64,000 nucleotides of DNA from Eledone cirrhosa (GCA_964016885.1 OZ024740.1:301435786-301499785), one strand, 5' to 3'; numbered from the stretch's first letter, positions 1 to 11,322 are shown. Made by a program: numbers and translations. The notes: generated by a model not told the origin, from the sequence alone.

Positions 1-1017
1 AAGAGAGCGAGATATACAAAGTTGGATAGACAGATAGAAATATTTACATTAGCTTACAATTAATTGACTTGCAATTCTAAAAAAGTGTTATTAACGAAAT
101 TATGGAAGGAATCTGCCGTAAATAATTGTGCGTTGATTTAGATTTCATAAAAATGATTTTTATAGTTTGGTTATTCGAAATATTACCAAGTTCGTGTGTG
201 TTCTAAATACTTCGAACGCAGCAGGTTTAATTCTACAATCCTTTCAGTTAATTGGTAAAAAAAAAATACTCTCGTCAGCCATGCACGAAACTAAATAATT
301 CTACTTCAATTTTCAAGTTGAAACAAGAGAGGATTGGCAATAATTAGGAACAACAATTATTCCAAAACAGAAAATTTGACATATATTCATAAGAAAAATA
401 CACAAAAACACAGACACAGACACACACATACACGCACATACACAAACACACAAACACACAAAAACACACACTCATACATGTATATATATAAAATATGTAT
501 ATATATATATATGAAAACGGAGAAAGAGACGATTATGAGGAATAAAAATATATTTGTTTCCTTTCTTGTTTCTGTCTCTCTTTTTTCTAGGTTAGAAAAT
601 GATTAAAACGAAATGTTTTACTTTGTGTGAAGTGTTAAGGTATTAGGTGATTTATTTATTATTTAACAATGGCATATATTTATCTATTTATATATTTAAT
701 TATTGTCTATTACCGGTTTCAGCATTGATATGCATTATCAAATGATAGTGAAATGTATTAGTGTGGTGTCGCAAATGATAAACAGAACATGCAGAAAGAA
801 TAATGTTATATAAAAACAAGGTTTAAGAAGTGAAAAGAAAAAAAGGAAAAGGAAAAAAAACGTGCATAATGTGGAACGTAAAAAGTCAGTGTGGAAGAAA
901 AAATAATGGTATTTACAAGCACAGTCATTGAAGTTAAGCAGTTCAAAATGTGTTAGTATAGCAAGAGTGCTTAGTTGAACCATGGTTCCGTGAAAGAGGC
1001 AAATGATATATAGATAT
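1..1017. other. Unassigned AT-rich sequence with a CA-rich tract
   Basis: No coding region is supported. A CA-rich simple tract lies at about 397-470, followed by short (TA)n. The frames here translate the simple repeat ([10 protein letters not shown]). A sequence near 715-760 (ACCGGTTTCAGCATTGATAT) resembles the end of a dispersed repeat but could not be assigned. Confidence 0.5.
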
Positions 1018-1169
<152 letters not shown>

Positions 1170-1220
1170 ATTAAATAACAATATTAAATAAATGGAAAAC
1201 TATATTTATAAAACCATATC

Positions 1221-1286
1221 TATTTCATTATATATATTTCGGGGATATCATATTAACAATATGCTATGCCTTCATCAGACAAAATA
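1221..1286 (-). ncRNA. Type I hammerhead ribozyme motif (left arm)
   Basis: Reverse complement of the motif at 1390-1455, in the left arm of the palindrome. The minus strand reads CUGAUGA (1278-1272), a hairpin stem II, then GAAA, an AUAU/AUAU stem III and a stem I partner. The motif is complete in primary sequence. Transcription of both arms together would also allow a long hairpin that competes with the ribozyme fold. Folded by eye. Confidence 0.72.
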
Positions 1287-1389
1287 CAATATAAACAGTT
1301 TTATAGATAAATATATTCGACATACCGTAATAAACATCAACTTCATTTGAAGAGGTTTACTCTATTTATCTATAAAACTGTTTATATTG

Positions 1390-1455
1390 TATTTTGTCTG
1401 ATGAAGGCATAGCATATTGTTAATATGATATCCCCGAAATATATATAATGAAATA
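1390..1455 (+). ncRNA. Type I hammerhead ribozyme motif (right arm)
   Basis: Stem I is UAUUUUGU (1390-1397) with AUGAAAUA (1448-1455), eight pairs including two G-U. The core CUGAUGA is at 1398-1404. Stem II has 11 of 14 pairs with a GUU loop (CAUAUU/AAUAUG at its tip). GAA follows at 1436-1438. Stem III is AUAU/AUAU (1439-1446) with no free loop, which suggests activity as a dimer. Predicted cleavage is after A1447. Hammerheads of this type are known in Penelope-like elements. The homologous copy at 33608-33672 has different stem bases but keeps the pairing. Confidence 0.8.
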
Positions 1456-1587
1456 GATATGGTTTTATAAATATAGTTTTCCATTTATTTAATATTGTAA
1501 ATATACTCCAAGTATTTGTCGAGTGCTTTTATATCAGTTATAAATATTTACTAGTTGTAACCCAACAATTTTAAATATAACTTTACA

Positions 1588-1590
1588 TAT

Positions 1591-1682
<92 letters not shown>
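1588..1682. repeat. (TA)n microsatellite
   Basis: Simple TA repeat with two CA interruptions near 1610. It separates the inverted PLE-end pair from the minus-strand PLE to its right. Confidence 0.97.
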
Positions 1683-1687
<5 letters not shown>

Positions 1688-1827
1688 TTAAAATACTGGA
1701 GCGTGTTGGAGTTAAACACCCTCTTCGTATTATAGAAATGACAGTAAAAGGTATAACTCAATGTAATTAAAAAGCGCCGAAGAATTATGAAAGTAAAACA
1801 AAGAAGCCTTCAATACATCAAAAGTCT

Positions 1828-1877
1828 TTATTAGCCAACAATGTTTCGTCCCATTAAGGACTCATCAGGGCAATTAA
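1828..1877 (-). ncRNA. Canonical type I hammerhead ribozyme, PLE 3' end
   Basis: This is the most textbook hammerhead in the window. On the minus strand, CUGAUGA (1868-1862) is followed by stem II GUCC/GGAC with loop UUAAUG, then GAAA, a two- or three-bp stem III (AC...GU) and U as cleavage nucleotide (1837). Stem I begins GCC/GGC and continues with partial pairing. Predicted cleavage is between 1837 and 1836. It lies on the same strand as the PLE endonuclease at 3594-4715, about 1.7 kb downstream of its stop, where a PLE terminal ribozyme would be expected. Confidence 0.88.
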
Positions 1878-3593
1878 AACAACAAGAAGTATCATCGGCA
1901 AATACAAGCCGGAAACTCCGAAGAATATGGAGTGTACATACACTAAAGTATTGCAAGATTATGGGTAAAAATATATAATAAAAATCACTAAGGAGGTGTA
2001 TAACATTTAGAACCATATTACAAATATAGTCCAAAGCAAAAAAAGCCTAGAGCTAAACAAAGGTGGTTATATAGAGCAGGAATTATATATAATACAATAT
2101 AATATAATATAATATATTTCTACCAATATTAAAATTACAATAAATTCAAAAGGTACAATATACATATTTATATATGTACGCACACGTACGCACATATACA
2201 CATACATCAATATACATATCCATCTTCAACAGCACAAATTAAACCTTATTAAGAGTTTAAATATAAATAAGCATGATAGGAATAAAAATAATGATAATAA
2301 TAATAATACATATACCCAATATACATGAGGTAATAATATGATATTATTAAAAGTAGCACATATAATATATAATATATAATAAACTATACAATTATATACT
2401 GTATAATATAATATAATAGAATAGAATAGATAATCTCCGGTTAATTTACACAAACAATATAGATATCACAATAATACTATAATAATATTATAATAACATA
2501 TATAATATATAATATATAATGGCATGCAAGTTAACAAATCAATTCATATAGAGTTACAGAGTAGGTGAGGAAAAATAAATTGTACAATACCCAAAACTAG
2601 GATGGTAGAAAAATATAAATAACTTACATGATATATAAAGTTTAACATATCACAATGTTACATATAATCAACGGTAAGTAATAAGGATCGATATTACAAT
2701 AACAAATACAATATAAAATAATTAACATAATATGTTATATAATTACTTATAATTACAAGGTTGGTAAACAGACATATATGTGGATGAGTGAGTAAGGGCC
2801 AGAAAGTAAATAGAATGCACAGTAGTATTACAAATAAAATAAAATAAATAAATAGAATCAACCGGAAATTTAAAAACAAAAACAAAAGTATACATTTAGG
2901 TCTCACATGCCGTTAAGTAAAAACTTAGGAAATAAGCCCGGTAAATGACTCGAAAACCCTATTTGATAAATTAATATTAAAAATATTTAAAATATCCAAT
3001 AAGGCAATACAATATTAGCTATGGTTTAAGTAATCAAGGTTTATAAACGTTAATATTTCATTACAATATTTACAAAAAGGAATTAAATTTTCTACTATCA
3101 TATACATAACGATATCTAAAAAACTGACTTAATCAGAATTATGGTAGGCTAATAGGGACAGAAATAAAGAAATATATGGAGGATACAAAGGGGCATAAAA
3201 TCATAGTCAATATACTATATTAAATAATAGAAAGGAGCGTAAAAGAGGGGGGATTAAATATAATCATAATCTATTTGGAGGGGTTGACAATAAGTTTATG
3301 TGCGCATGGGGGGGGGGTTATCCAAAGAAGAATCGAATCCAAATAGAAATAAAATAAAATAAAATAAAATAAAATGAAATAAAATAAAATAATGTAAAAT
3401 ATATAATCAGATCTATACTCATAAAGTGTTAATAGTGAAAATGTAATGCGTAAGAAGATAGATATGGTATAGTAGCCAAAAGATTATGAGAGCTAGAATA
3501 AAGAGTTGTCAAAAACCAATGATAATAATGATGATAATAATGGTGGTAAACAAAAAGAACCTAAACTAAAAAATAAGTAATGGAATATATCAG
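1878..3593 (-). other. Probable 3' untranslated region of a minus-strand PLE
   Basis: AT-rich, with no supported ORF, between a GIY-YIG endonuclease stop (3594) and a canonical hammerhead (1828-1877) on the same strand. It contains short AT-rich tandem runs (for example 2085-2120 and 2340-2420), a G run at 3309-3317 and an (ATAAA)n run at 3345-3395. Assignment as 3' UTR is inferred from position. Confidence 0.5.
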
Positions 3594-4711
3594 CTAATGT
3601 ATACAATTTATACTACTAGAACCTTTAGGTTTATAATAAAAGTAAGAATTAGAACTAGCGTGGGGGCAAGAAGAGAATATCACAGACTTTCTATTAAGTA
3701 AGGATTCGCTAGAGAAAATTATAGAGGGTGTCTCGAGGATACAGAGATTACAAAATGTAGTATGTGTAGAAAGGTTATTAGAGCGTGCTACTAAACGCCA
3801 GTTAAGGCTATATGGTATATTAGCCCCCTTAAGTTCCCAGATATAATGTGCTAAAGAAGTAGAATTCTTAAACTTAACATGTTTGAAATTAGAGATATGA
3901 GAATTAAACCTAGACTGAAAAGTGTTAGATGTAGAGCCTATATAAGTTCTATTAGAGGAATTAGTTATAACTACGCAAGCATAGACAATGTTCTTAGAGA
4001 GGCAGTTACCGTCTAAAGGGCAGTTAGCACTCACTCTACAGTTACACTTCCGGGTGCTATTGGTTGGCTGAAGTGGTGATGCATTACACGTAGGATTGCT
4101 ATTAGATAAGGTCTGTTCTGGTGGTAAGGCATTTCCAGATCTGTTCAGACTAGTAGTATGTAGAGAGGAGAATCCATCCCCAATTTTCCTATTGTTAGTG
4201 CTAGCTAAATGAGAACTAATATTAGGGGTGGTAGAGAATGAAAGTTTAATAACATTTTTATTAAAAATACTATGGTATTTATGAGAAGGGGGAAATTTTT
4301 CTCTAAGATAGAAAAGAAAGCCCTAGGGATATTATTTAATACTTCCTGATTATATGGCGGGTAAAATAAGTATTTAGTCTCCTTCTATTTTTATTGTTAC
4401 CGACTCTACCATTATCTAATATCCCACCATCAAGTCTAGGGTTACTACAAGGATTAGTTAAAGCCGCATTATTAGAATCAGCCAAAATACCATTAAGTCT
4501 ATTACTGTTTCTACCTCCAGTAGATCTGCTGCTGTCTGGAAACGCATCAAAAGGATTAGGGCCAATAATAGGATCAGTAGAAGCAACATTATTAGAATAA
4601 GATCTAGCAAAATTATCACCAATGAGTGAGCGCTCAGAGGGTTCGACTTGTTTCCTAGAGGTATTATATTCACTATTACGAGTCCCGTGGGTTAACTTAT
4701 GGATAGGTTCA

Positions 4712-4715
<4 letters not shown>
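3594..4715 (-). pseudogene. Penelope-like element: RT C-terminal part and GIY-YIG endonuclease
   Basis: Read on the minus strand from about 4700 to 3594. After a Ser/Asn-rich stretch ([18 protein letters not shown]) come the PLE RT C-terminal signatures NIPRAFFSILEKNF and FPPSHKYHSIFNKNVIKLSF, the Cys cluster RKCNCRVSANCPLDGNCL, and a GIY-YIG nuclease domain containing NIVYACVV, RTYIGSTSNTFQSRFNSH and CNLCILETPSIIF. The last frame (3594 to about 4300) is open. At least two frameshifts, near 4285 and 4350, disrupt the RT end, and the RT catalytic half is missing. PLE proteins pair an RT related to telomerase with a GIY-YIG nickase. The fragment is 5'-truncated at a (TA)n tract. Confidence 0.85.
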
Positions 4716-4848
<133 letters not shown>

Positions 4849-5076
4849 ATAATAATAAATTTGAAGACTAAAATCCAAAGACAGCTCGATAAGGATAAAT
4901 ATATATATATATTGTTATACTTGGGGAGGGTCATATTGTTGTAATAATTGTTTCTACTTTTGGCACCAGAACACACTCACTGTTTGGTTGGTTTTCGCTT
5001 CTCTTTCTTTTATATCTCCATAGTTAATATATTTGGCAATCGATGTTTATCCTTGATTGACCAGCGGTTAAAAATA

Positions 5077-5177
<101 letters not shown>

Positions 5178-5195
5178 ATATATATATATATAGTC

Positions 5196-5241
5196 TAGCA
5201 AAGTTATTTTTCGTTGCGCCTCTGCAACATCATCAGTGCTA
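5196..5241 (-). ncRNA. Hammerhead-like motif with one extra core U
   Basis: The minus strand reads CUGAUGA-U, then stem II GUUGC/GCAAC with loop AGAGGC, then GAAA. Stem I is UAGCA/UGCUA. Stem III is very weak. The extra U before stem II departs from the canonical core. The homologous copy at 28634-28677 has GUCGU/GCGAU in stem II, so three of five pairs changed with pairing retained. Either a variant hammerhead or a decayed one. Confidence 0.45.
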
Positions 5242-5509
5242 CTATTATTATGTTCCCTCCTATTGTATTGTAATATCTATGCCATTTTTACTTGATTTTA
5301 TTTATTTATTTATCTATTTATTTATTTACTCTCATATATATATATATATATGTAGTTGGTGAGTTTTATTGTAGCACAATAAAGCAATGCAAATATCGGA
5401 TAAGTACACTCTACAGTTTGTAGGATTGGAGTATAAATAATATAAGATCAAAAGATGGTTAAAAGAGTTCCAAGTATTTCTTCTTGGATATATCGCTTAA
5501 TCTTGACAC

Positions 5510-6665
5510 TGGCCTATATTACCCTTACCATAAAAATAATGAGAATCTAAATTATGTTAATGTTAAATATAACCACCCCACTAACATTAAAAATGCTATA
5601 GTCACTAATATTGGAAAAATAATATAAAATCTATCTTCTAATAAAAAATATATTGGATGCTAACGCCAATTACTATAATAATGCGCTTTCTAAAGCCGGT
5701 TATCCTGATAAAATTAAATACAGTAAAGAAACCAATCCTAGAAGGTATTACAGTAAAACAATTAATTATGATTTAGTCCAATAACTTAAATAAAAGACCT
5801 AGATACAAAAATATAATCTGGTATAATGTTCCTTTCTCTATTTCTATTAATAATAATATTCCTAAACTATTCTTTAGGGCCTTATATAAATGCTTCCCTC
5901 CCTCACATATCCATAGTAAAATATTTAACAAACATACAATAAAATGTTCCTATTCCACCTCCTCCAGCATCTCTAACATTATCTCTAAACACAACAATAA
6001 AATATTAAATATTAAATCACATCCTTCCAACACTGAATGTCATAATAATAGCAGTAGTACTCCCGACGTCATTGTTAACTCTGGGCTAGATTCTGCAAAC
6101 TCAAAAACGACGTCAAACGTAATTTCGTTGAATGTTCATAATACCGAATAAATCATAAAACAATTATTCCTATCGTAAATAAATACTCCAATCCAATTCC
6201 TCCTATAAATAACACTAGATCACTTGTTAATAACTCTGTTAATTTTTCTAATCGCACTCGTAGTTGCCCTGTTAGAACTAAATGTCCTATCAATAACCAT
6301 TGTCTTGAAAAAAACTTAGTCTATGAATGTTATAACTGATACCAATTCCACCTCCACCTCCTTCCTAAGCTAGATTTTATAAACACAATTCGTCTTTTAA
6401 ATACCAACTTAAAAGAACTAACACGGCACTCTCAGAACTCATATGGTCCTTGAAAGACAAAAATATTAACTATAACATCTCTTGGAGGAAAGTTTGTTCT
6501 GCCTCTCCCTACTTGAATGCCTCCCTATCCAGAACATGTAATATTTGCCTATCTGAGAAATTTACCATTATATCTAATTTAAATTCTATAATAAATAGAC
6601 GCACTGATATATTTTCTCTCTTCTTGCATAAATTCCACAGAACATTCCATAAAGTATACAGCTAA
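5510..6665 (+). pseudogene. PLE RT C-terminal part and GIY-YIG endonuclease, decayed
   Basis: Readable pieces in order are NYYNNALSKAGYPDKIKY (about 5670), NIIWYNVPFS with INNNIPKLFFRALYKCFPPS (about 5808-5910), IFNKHTIKCSYSTSSS (to about 5965), CPINNHCLEKNLVYECY (about 6280-6338) and NICLSEKFTIISNLNSIINR (about 6540-6600), ending HKFHRTFHKVYS then a stop at 6665. The last 72 codons (6450-6665) are open. Several frameshifts and stops lie between pieces. The C-terminal residues match the PLE at 25482-25931 closely, so the two belong to one family. Confidence 0.82.
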
Positions 6666-7776
6666 TATCTAATAACTTACTAGTTTAAAGTCATTTTTCT
6701 CAAAGGCATATATATATATATATTTTTTAAATATACCCATTTTTCTACCTTATTTCAATATTATTTATTATATATTATATAATACAAGTTACTCATTCTA
6801 TATCATTACTCTTTATTACTTTCCTTTCTTCCTCTTTATTTTTAATTTCTAACCTCTAATCTGTACTTTTTTCTTCCTAACTACTTCTCAATTCTTATTA
6901 TTACTCACCACAACATTATCCATTCTTCCATCTTTCTTCATATCATTGGCCATAACAATTATTATTATCTTAACAATTATCGTAAACAAGCATTTTTTTT
7001 TAAGTTAGATTTTTCTTCCTTAAATTCCTTATCTCTTCCTTTCATGCTCGTTTGACTTTTACATATTACAATACATAAAAACAAACTTAAACCCGAACTA
7101 ATTTCTTTTAATATATTATATTATTACCATTAGAAAATATTTCGTAAAATATATATTTTTTGATGTTTAATATTTTCTTCCTTAAACATTCTTTTCTTCT
7201 TTGCTTTCTGCGCTCATTTTTAAACAAGGTATTTACGTACACATATTACATACATAAAAACAAACTTAAACACTAACTAATTTCTCTAAATTCAAAACTC
7301 ATCCATTCTTCTACTTCTTTTCACATTATACCGTTAATAACATTAATATTTTTATTTTAATAATACATATTAATATTTTCCTCGCACATATTATTAGACC
7401 CTTCAATATACAAACATTAATTTAATATTGTTCTTAACCCCTTTTTCTCTTCATCCACTTTTAATTTCAAATCCTTTTAAATTATCTATTATCTTCCAAC
7501 GGCTTTTTAACTTCTCTCTGTGAGACAATATATATATTTTCTCAGTTGTAAAAGCTCTCTCTCTCTCTCTATCACCCATCTCTCCTCCTCTCTCATCCTT
7601 CCTTCTTATACTCCTTCACCACCATTCTTTACTCTCATCTCCTCCTTTTTCTTACCTTTTCCACCACTCCCTCACTTTTTCCCAATCTCACACATCAATC
7701 TTATATTATGTTTCCTATGTTGAGTTAAAACTTCACTATTCACAAGTATTTTTTAAGCTTCATATCATGTATCCCT

Positions 7777-7845
7777 ATTTCATCTGATGAAAACGCAGAT
7801 ATCATCCCATGATGATATTTGATTTTGAAATGCTCATAATAAAAT
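7777..7845 (+). ncRNA. Type I hammerhead ribozyme motif, PLE 3' end
   Basis: Stem I AUUUCAU/AUAAAAU has one C-A mismatch. CUGAUGA is at 7784-7790. Stem II is long: an AAA/UUU base and an eleven-bp upper helix (CAGAUAUCAUC with GAUGAUAUUUG, loop CCAU). GAA is at 7827-7829. Stem III is AUG/CAU with loop CU. The cleavage nucleotide is A7838. In the copies at 24.2 and 52.5 kb the upper helix uses several U-G wobbles; here the same positions are mostly Watson-Crick pairs, which is covariation support. Confidence 0.82.
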
Positions 7846-7881
7846 ACTTGGAACTCTTTTAACCATCTTTTGATCTTATAT

Positions 7882-7882
<1 letters not shown>

Positions 7883-7935
<53 letters not shown>

Positions 7936-8126
7936 GGTGTGTGTGTGTGAAACATTACATACATAATACATACCTAAGCGTCTATACATCAGCAGACAAC
8001 ACAGTTACATCATGTATACATCATGTATAATTATATACGTAACAGTGTATCGACATATCTATTTGAATATCACTTTGCGAATATGTGTTTTTCTCTAACT
8101 TTTCTCGATCTAACCATACTCTATCA

Positions 8127-8196
<70 letters not shown>

Positions 8197-8251
8197 AAAT
8201 ATATATATATATATATATATACGGGTGGGTGTGTGAGGGTGTGCGTGTGTA

Positions 8252-8282
<31 letters not shown>

Positions 8283-8289
8283 TTATATA
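7883..8289. repeat. Microsatellite cluster: (TA)n, (TG)n, (CT)n
   Basis: (TA)n then (TG)n at about 7882-7950, a unique spacer at 7951-8130, a pure (CT)n tract at about 8131-8189, then short (TA)n and (TG)n tracts to 8289. No coding sequence is supported. Confidence 0.9.
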
Positions 8290-8563
8290 TACGAGGGGTC
8301 TATAAATAGTTAACGTTAAAAGGACAGTTGGAAAATATGGTTTCAGTTATGATGCCTATATTTAAATATATGCACCTTCTTCCACTTCTAAAACGAATTA
8401 TCCATTTGTAGACATTTGTAGGTTGTTGATTTGTTTGGGGCATTATTCCCATTCCTACAGAGCATAAATTTGGCTCCGCTTGCTCACTAGCTTCACCATG
8501 AATTTGATGTATTGATGGAGGCCTTGTTGCTGTCTTCCAACTAAAGTGGCTGCGTTGCGACAT
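8290..8563 (-). pseudogene. Possible mariner-like transposase N-terminal fragment
   Basis: The sequence after the (TA)n begins TACGAGGGGTCTATAAA, which resembles a mariner-type terminal repeat next to a TA target. An 87-codon minus-strand frame (8300-8563) includes PPSIHQIHGEA and VYKWIIRFRSGR, similar in pattern to the helix-turn-helix start of mariner transposases (KWxxRFxxGR). No DDE/D catalytic region or opposite terminal repeat was found. Weak call from motif resemblance only. Confidence 0.3.
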
Positions 8564-8896
8564 TCATTTAAGAGTTCATATCAGTAAATGTTTTGTCATG
8601 TTCGTACGAGAACGTACATGTGCATTGAGTTTAATATCCCTGCATATGACTTTTAGATATGGCTTTTACCACAAACATGTTGAAGCACTCTCGTATATAT
8701 GATATGTTATGGACCCGTAACTCCGGATAAAGCCCTAGTGCGTGTGTGTAGGGGGGTATGATAAGCTGCGTTTCTTGGGCATTCAAGCACATCCTTCTGC
8801 AGGCCTGAATAGAGCCGGTTTTTTAAGAGAATGATAGAAATTAAAAGAGAGAGGCAATGAGAAAGAGATATAGAGGAGGTATCGACCCAATTACTA
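8564..8896. other. Unassigned sequence
   Basis: No domain, repeat or RNA gene recognised. A purine-rich patch lies at about 8830-8875. Confidence 0.4.
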
Positions 8897-9039
8897 TACT
8901 GGTACATTTTTTATCGACCTGGAAAGGATGAAAGGAAAAGTTGACCTCGGAAGGATTTGAGCTCAGAGAGCTGAGAAGGGGAGAACAAATACCATAAAGA
9001 ATTCTATCCGACGTTCTAACGATTCTGCCAATTCACCGC
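8897..9039 (-). mobile_element. tRNA-derived SINE, variant subfamily
   Basis: The minus strand runs from the head (GGTGAATTGGCAGAATCGTTAG) to the body (CTTTTCCTTTCATCC, GGTCGATAAAAAA, GTACCAGTATAG). The middle has a longer block around CTCTCTGAGCTCAAATCC, which differs from the other copies here. It ends at the shared CAGTA motif without the usual GAAACAATT tail. Likely a different subfamily of the same cephalopod SINE group. Confidence 0.75.
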
Positions 9040-9043
9040 TCTC

Positions 9044-9053
9044 TCTTTCTCTC

Positions 9054-9123
<70 letters not shown>

Positions 9124-9124
9124 G

Positions 9125-9173
<49 letters not shown>

Positions 9174-9252
9174 TGTGTGTGTGTATGTGTGTGTGTATGT
9201 GTGTTTGTGTGTGTATGTTTGGGTGTGTGTGTGTGTGAGTGTGTGTTTGTGT
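9044..9252. repeat. (TA)n and (TG)n microsatellite
   Basis: (TCTATA), (TA)n and about 140 bp of (TG)n with TATG and GGTG interruptions. Source of the CVCVCV frames. Confidence 0.96.
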
Positions 9253-10212
9253 CAGAAACGAAAAAGGACTGGGATTACAAGTTAGTATTCAAATACAATC
9301 TAGATACCTCAATTTTGCCTTTCGAAATATTCCCCTCGAACCTCCGCACTTTCCCATTCATTCCGCAACTCCTCCATGCATACCTGCATATATTCTTTCT
9401 GATTTCTCCACGGCTCCAATGTCGCGGCCTACTTGATAACTTCTAGGACCGGGAAAGACGTCGTACTCGAAGAGCCTTGGCGCATACCCGGTGATGACTC
9501 TCCCCAGCATGGCTGGTTCGGTTCCACCACCCTCGATGTCCTGAAACACCTGAATTAGGTTGTCTCAGTTTTGCAAACTATTAATCAATCATCTCAGGTA
9601 TGTTACGCCCGTCTTTAAATCGATATGTTCAGATTTATATGTCAATTGCATAGTATTTAAATGCTGCACACTTTCACAACTTTTTATTTATAATGATGTT
9701 TTCTGAATCCATTGAGGAGAGTACACACCTGAACGAAATAAGCAGCTGAAATATGTTTTAGATACGCAATAATATTAGGGTGAATAATGAAACCATTTAT
9801 ATGGATGAAATTTATAACCAGAAATGGCTCCCTTTGTCCTCTGGAGGACTGAACTTAATCAAATTAAAATAACCAGAAATATGTTCTAAATACAATAATG
9901 TTGTGGTTACAGAGAGACGCACCTTTTATAAACGAAATCTGAAACGGGAAAAGCATGTTTATAGATGTTTCGACTCACGTGGTGTAAAGTTATGTTGTTC
10001 TTTGGTAAAAGCTATCTTGAGCACATATAGGGCCTTAGCCATCCAGCGAGCATGGTAGTACTTCATGGTAGTTCACTGGGAAGATTAACAACCACCATGA
10101 TTGAAAAAGGAGAGTTCTATGCACTCGGCATAGTCTTCTCAGTAACTATTACCATCTCTTTCCACTTCTGCTTGGGAGAATTTTCCATAGGCATATGATC
10201 ATTTATATCTAA
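9253..10212. other. Unassigned intergenic sequence
   Basis: Mixed-composition sequence with no recognised domain. The short frames on both strands (for example 9358-9549, minus) show no family signature. Confidence 0.4.
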
Positions 10213-10770
10213 GGATAGGGGAAGGGTGCGTAGGGTTGCAAACATACGGACGGGGGGAGGCTAGAAAGGGTGGCATAAGACGCGTTGTAGGAGGCTAGAA
10301 TGTGTGGCATAACTAAGGGTGGAAGGAGGCTAGAAAGAAGGGTGGCATGATTATTTGTGGAAGAGAACTAGAAAGACTGGCATAGCTACAGGTGGAGGGA
10401 TAGATGGCTAGAAGGAATGGCATTACTACCGGCCGAAGAAGGCTAGAAAAGATTGCAAAACTACGACCGGATGGAGGCTAGAAAGAGTGGAAAATTTCCG
10501 GGTTGCGGGAGTCTAGAAATGATGGTATAACTACGGACGCAGGGATGCTAGAGAGGGAGGCATAACAACGGATTGACGATGATTAGAAGGATGACCTGAC
10601 TACGGAAGGTGGGAGGCTGCAAAGGGTGGCATAACTACGGTAAGAGGGAAGCTAAACAGGGCGGAAAAACTGCGGGTGGAAGGAGTCTAGAAAGAATGGC
10701 ATAACAACCGGTGGAAGGGCTTTAGAAAGGGTGGTATATCTTTGTGAAAGTATGGCATAACTTAAACTTT
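10213..10770 (+). repeat. Diverged minisatellite, unit about 36 bp
   Basis: About 14 imperfect units with the consensus core GGAGGCTAGAAAGGGTGG then CATAACTACGG. Successive CTAGAA-like motifs occur at about 10260, 10294, 10331, 10368, 10409, 10442, 10479, 10512, 10548, 10581, 10617, 10652, 10687 and 10721. The same unit appears in reverse orientation at 11323-11450, on the far side of a Helitron fragment. Confidence 0.88.
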
Positions 10771-10894
10771 TAGGATGCATTCTATTGTCTTTATATTTTG
10801 TGGTATGGACAATATAGGTGTATGGGTATAATATTTCGATATTCCAGAGTTTGAACCTGCAACAGGAGAGCCAATTACAAACAAAAAGGTGTCA

Positions 10895-11250
10895 TCCAAC
10901 GACATCTATACTTACAAACTGATGTTATGAGCAAAACAATTAAATCAATTACACATGTATTGTGATCTATTTCATCAATATCTGGTTGATATGTATGCTA
11001 AAGTTGAGAGTGACCATCTCCTCTACATTCGTAAGAAAGTTAAGGGGTGAACATTATGTTCATCTCCAAGATGTTCTGAGGACAGATGGTGATATTGAAG
11101 ACATAGGGCAACTTATAATCCTTCCAGGATCATTCACAGGTGGTCCTCGATACATGCACTGACGAACACAAGATACTAGGACATATGTCAGAACATATGG
11201 AAAACCAAATCTTTAGTCACTTTCACCTGCAATCCTAAATAGGAGGAAAT
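10895..11250 (+). pseudogene. Helitron Rep/helicase-like N-terminal domain, decayed
   Basis: Three frames together give the Helitron-like N-terminal domain in the right order: LFHQYLVDMYAKVESDHLLY (about 10968-11027), KLRGEHYVHLQDVLRTDGDI then GQLIILPGSFTGGPRYMH (about 11039-11162), and RTQDTRTYVRTYGKPNL followed after a frameshift by VTFTCNPK (about 11163-11245). GxFTGGPRYM and the TFTCNP motif are strong family signatures. Helitrons are rolling-circle transposons whose Rep-Hel protein nicks and unwinds DNA. Here there are at least two frameshifts and one stop, and the HUH Tyr motif and helicase are missing. Minisatellite arrays in opposite orientation flank the fragment. Confidence 0.85.
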
Positions 11251-11322
11251 AAATTCTAACCTACTTCCAGGTCAGAAGCCCGTCATCGATATGATATTAC
11301 TGCAAGAGTCTTTCGTCAAAAA

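Larger units (their letters stand above)
1179..1497. repeat. Inverted pair of PLE-type hammerhead ends
   Basis: Arms at 1179-1313 and 1363-1497 (135 bp each) are almost perfect reverse complements around a spacer of about 49 bp. The left arm starts CAATATTAAATAAATGG and the right arm ends with its complement. Each arm carries one complete hammerhead motif, so the two ribozymes point in opposite directions. A diverged plus-strand copy of one arm occurs at about 33575-33705. Inverted terminal pieces are typical of Penelope-like elements; no PLE coding sequence lies between these arms. The unit is flanked by (TA)n on both sides (1018-1166 and 1588-1682). Confidence 0.85.
5436..7882 (+). mobile_element. 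5'-truncated Penelope-like element with inverted ends
   Basis: The left end (about 5439-5477, TATAAGATCAAAAGATGGTT onward) is the reverse complement of the right end (about 7841-7882). Inside are RT C-terminal and GIY-YIG sequences (5510-6665), a pyrimidine-rich AT-rich 3' region and a hammerhead just before the right end. Inside the 3' region, blocks around 7000-7100 and 7190-7280 repeat each other (CATACATAAAAACAAACTTAAAC in both). PLEs often carry partial terminal repeats in inverted orientation, and this copy fits. The catalytic half of the RT is absent, so the copy is non-autonomous. Confidence 0.8.

Noticed and set aside
8023..8313. LSLSLS and RERERE frames (also 4948-5201 and 15807-16173)
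   Set aside because: Translated (TC)n or (GA)n tracts.
9103..9446. CVCVCV-rich frames (also near 59904-60108, 16425-16796 and 44166-44426)
   Set aside because: Translated (TG)n or (CA)n tracts.
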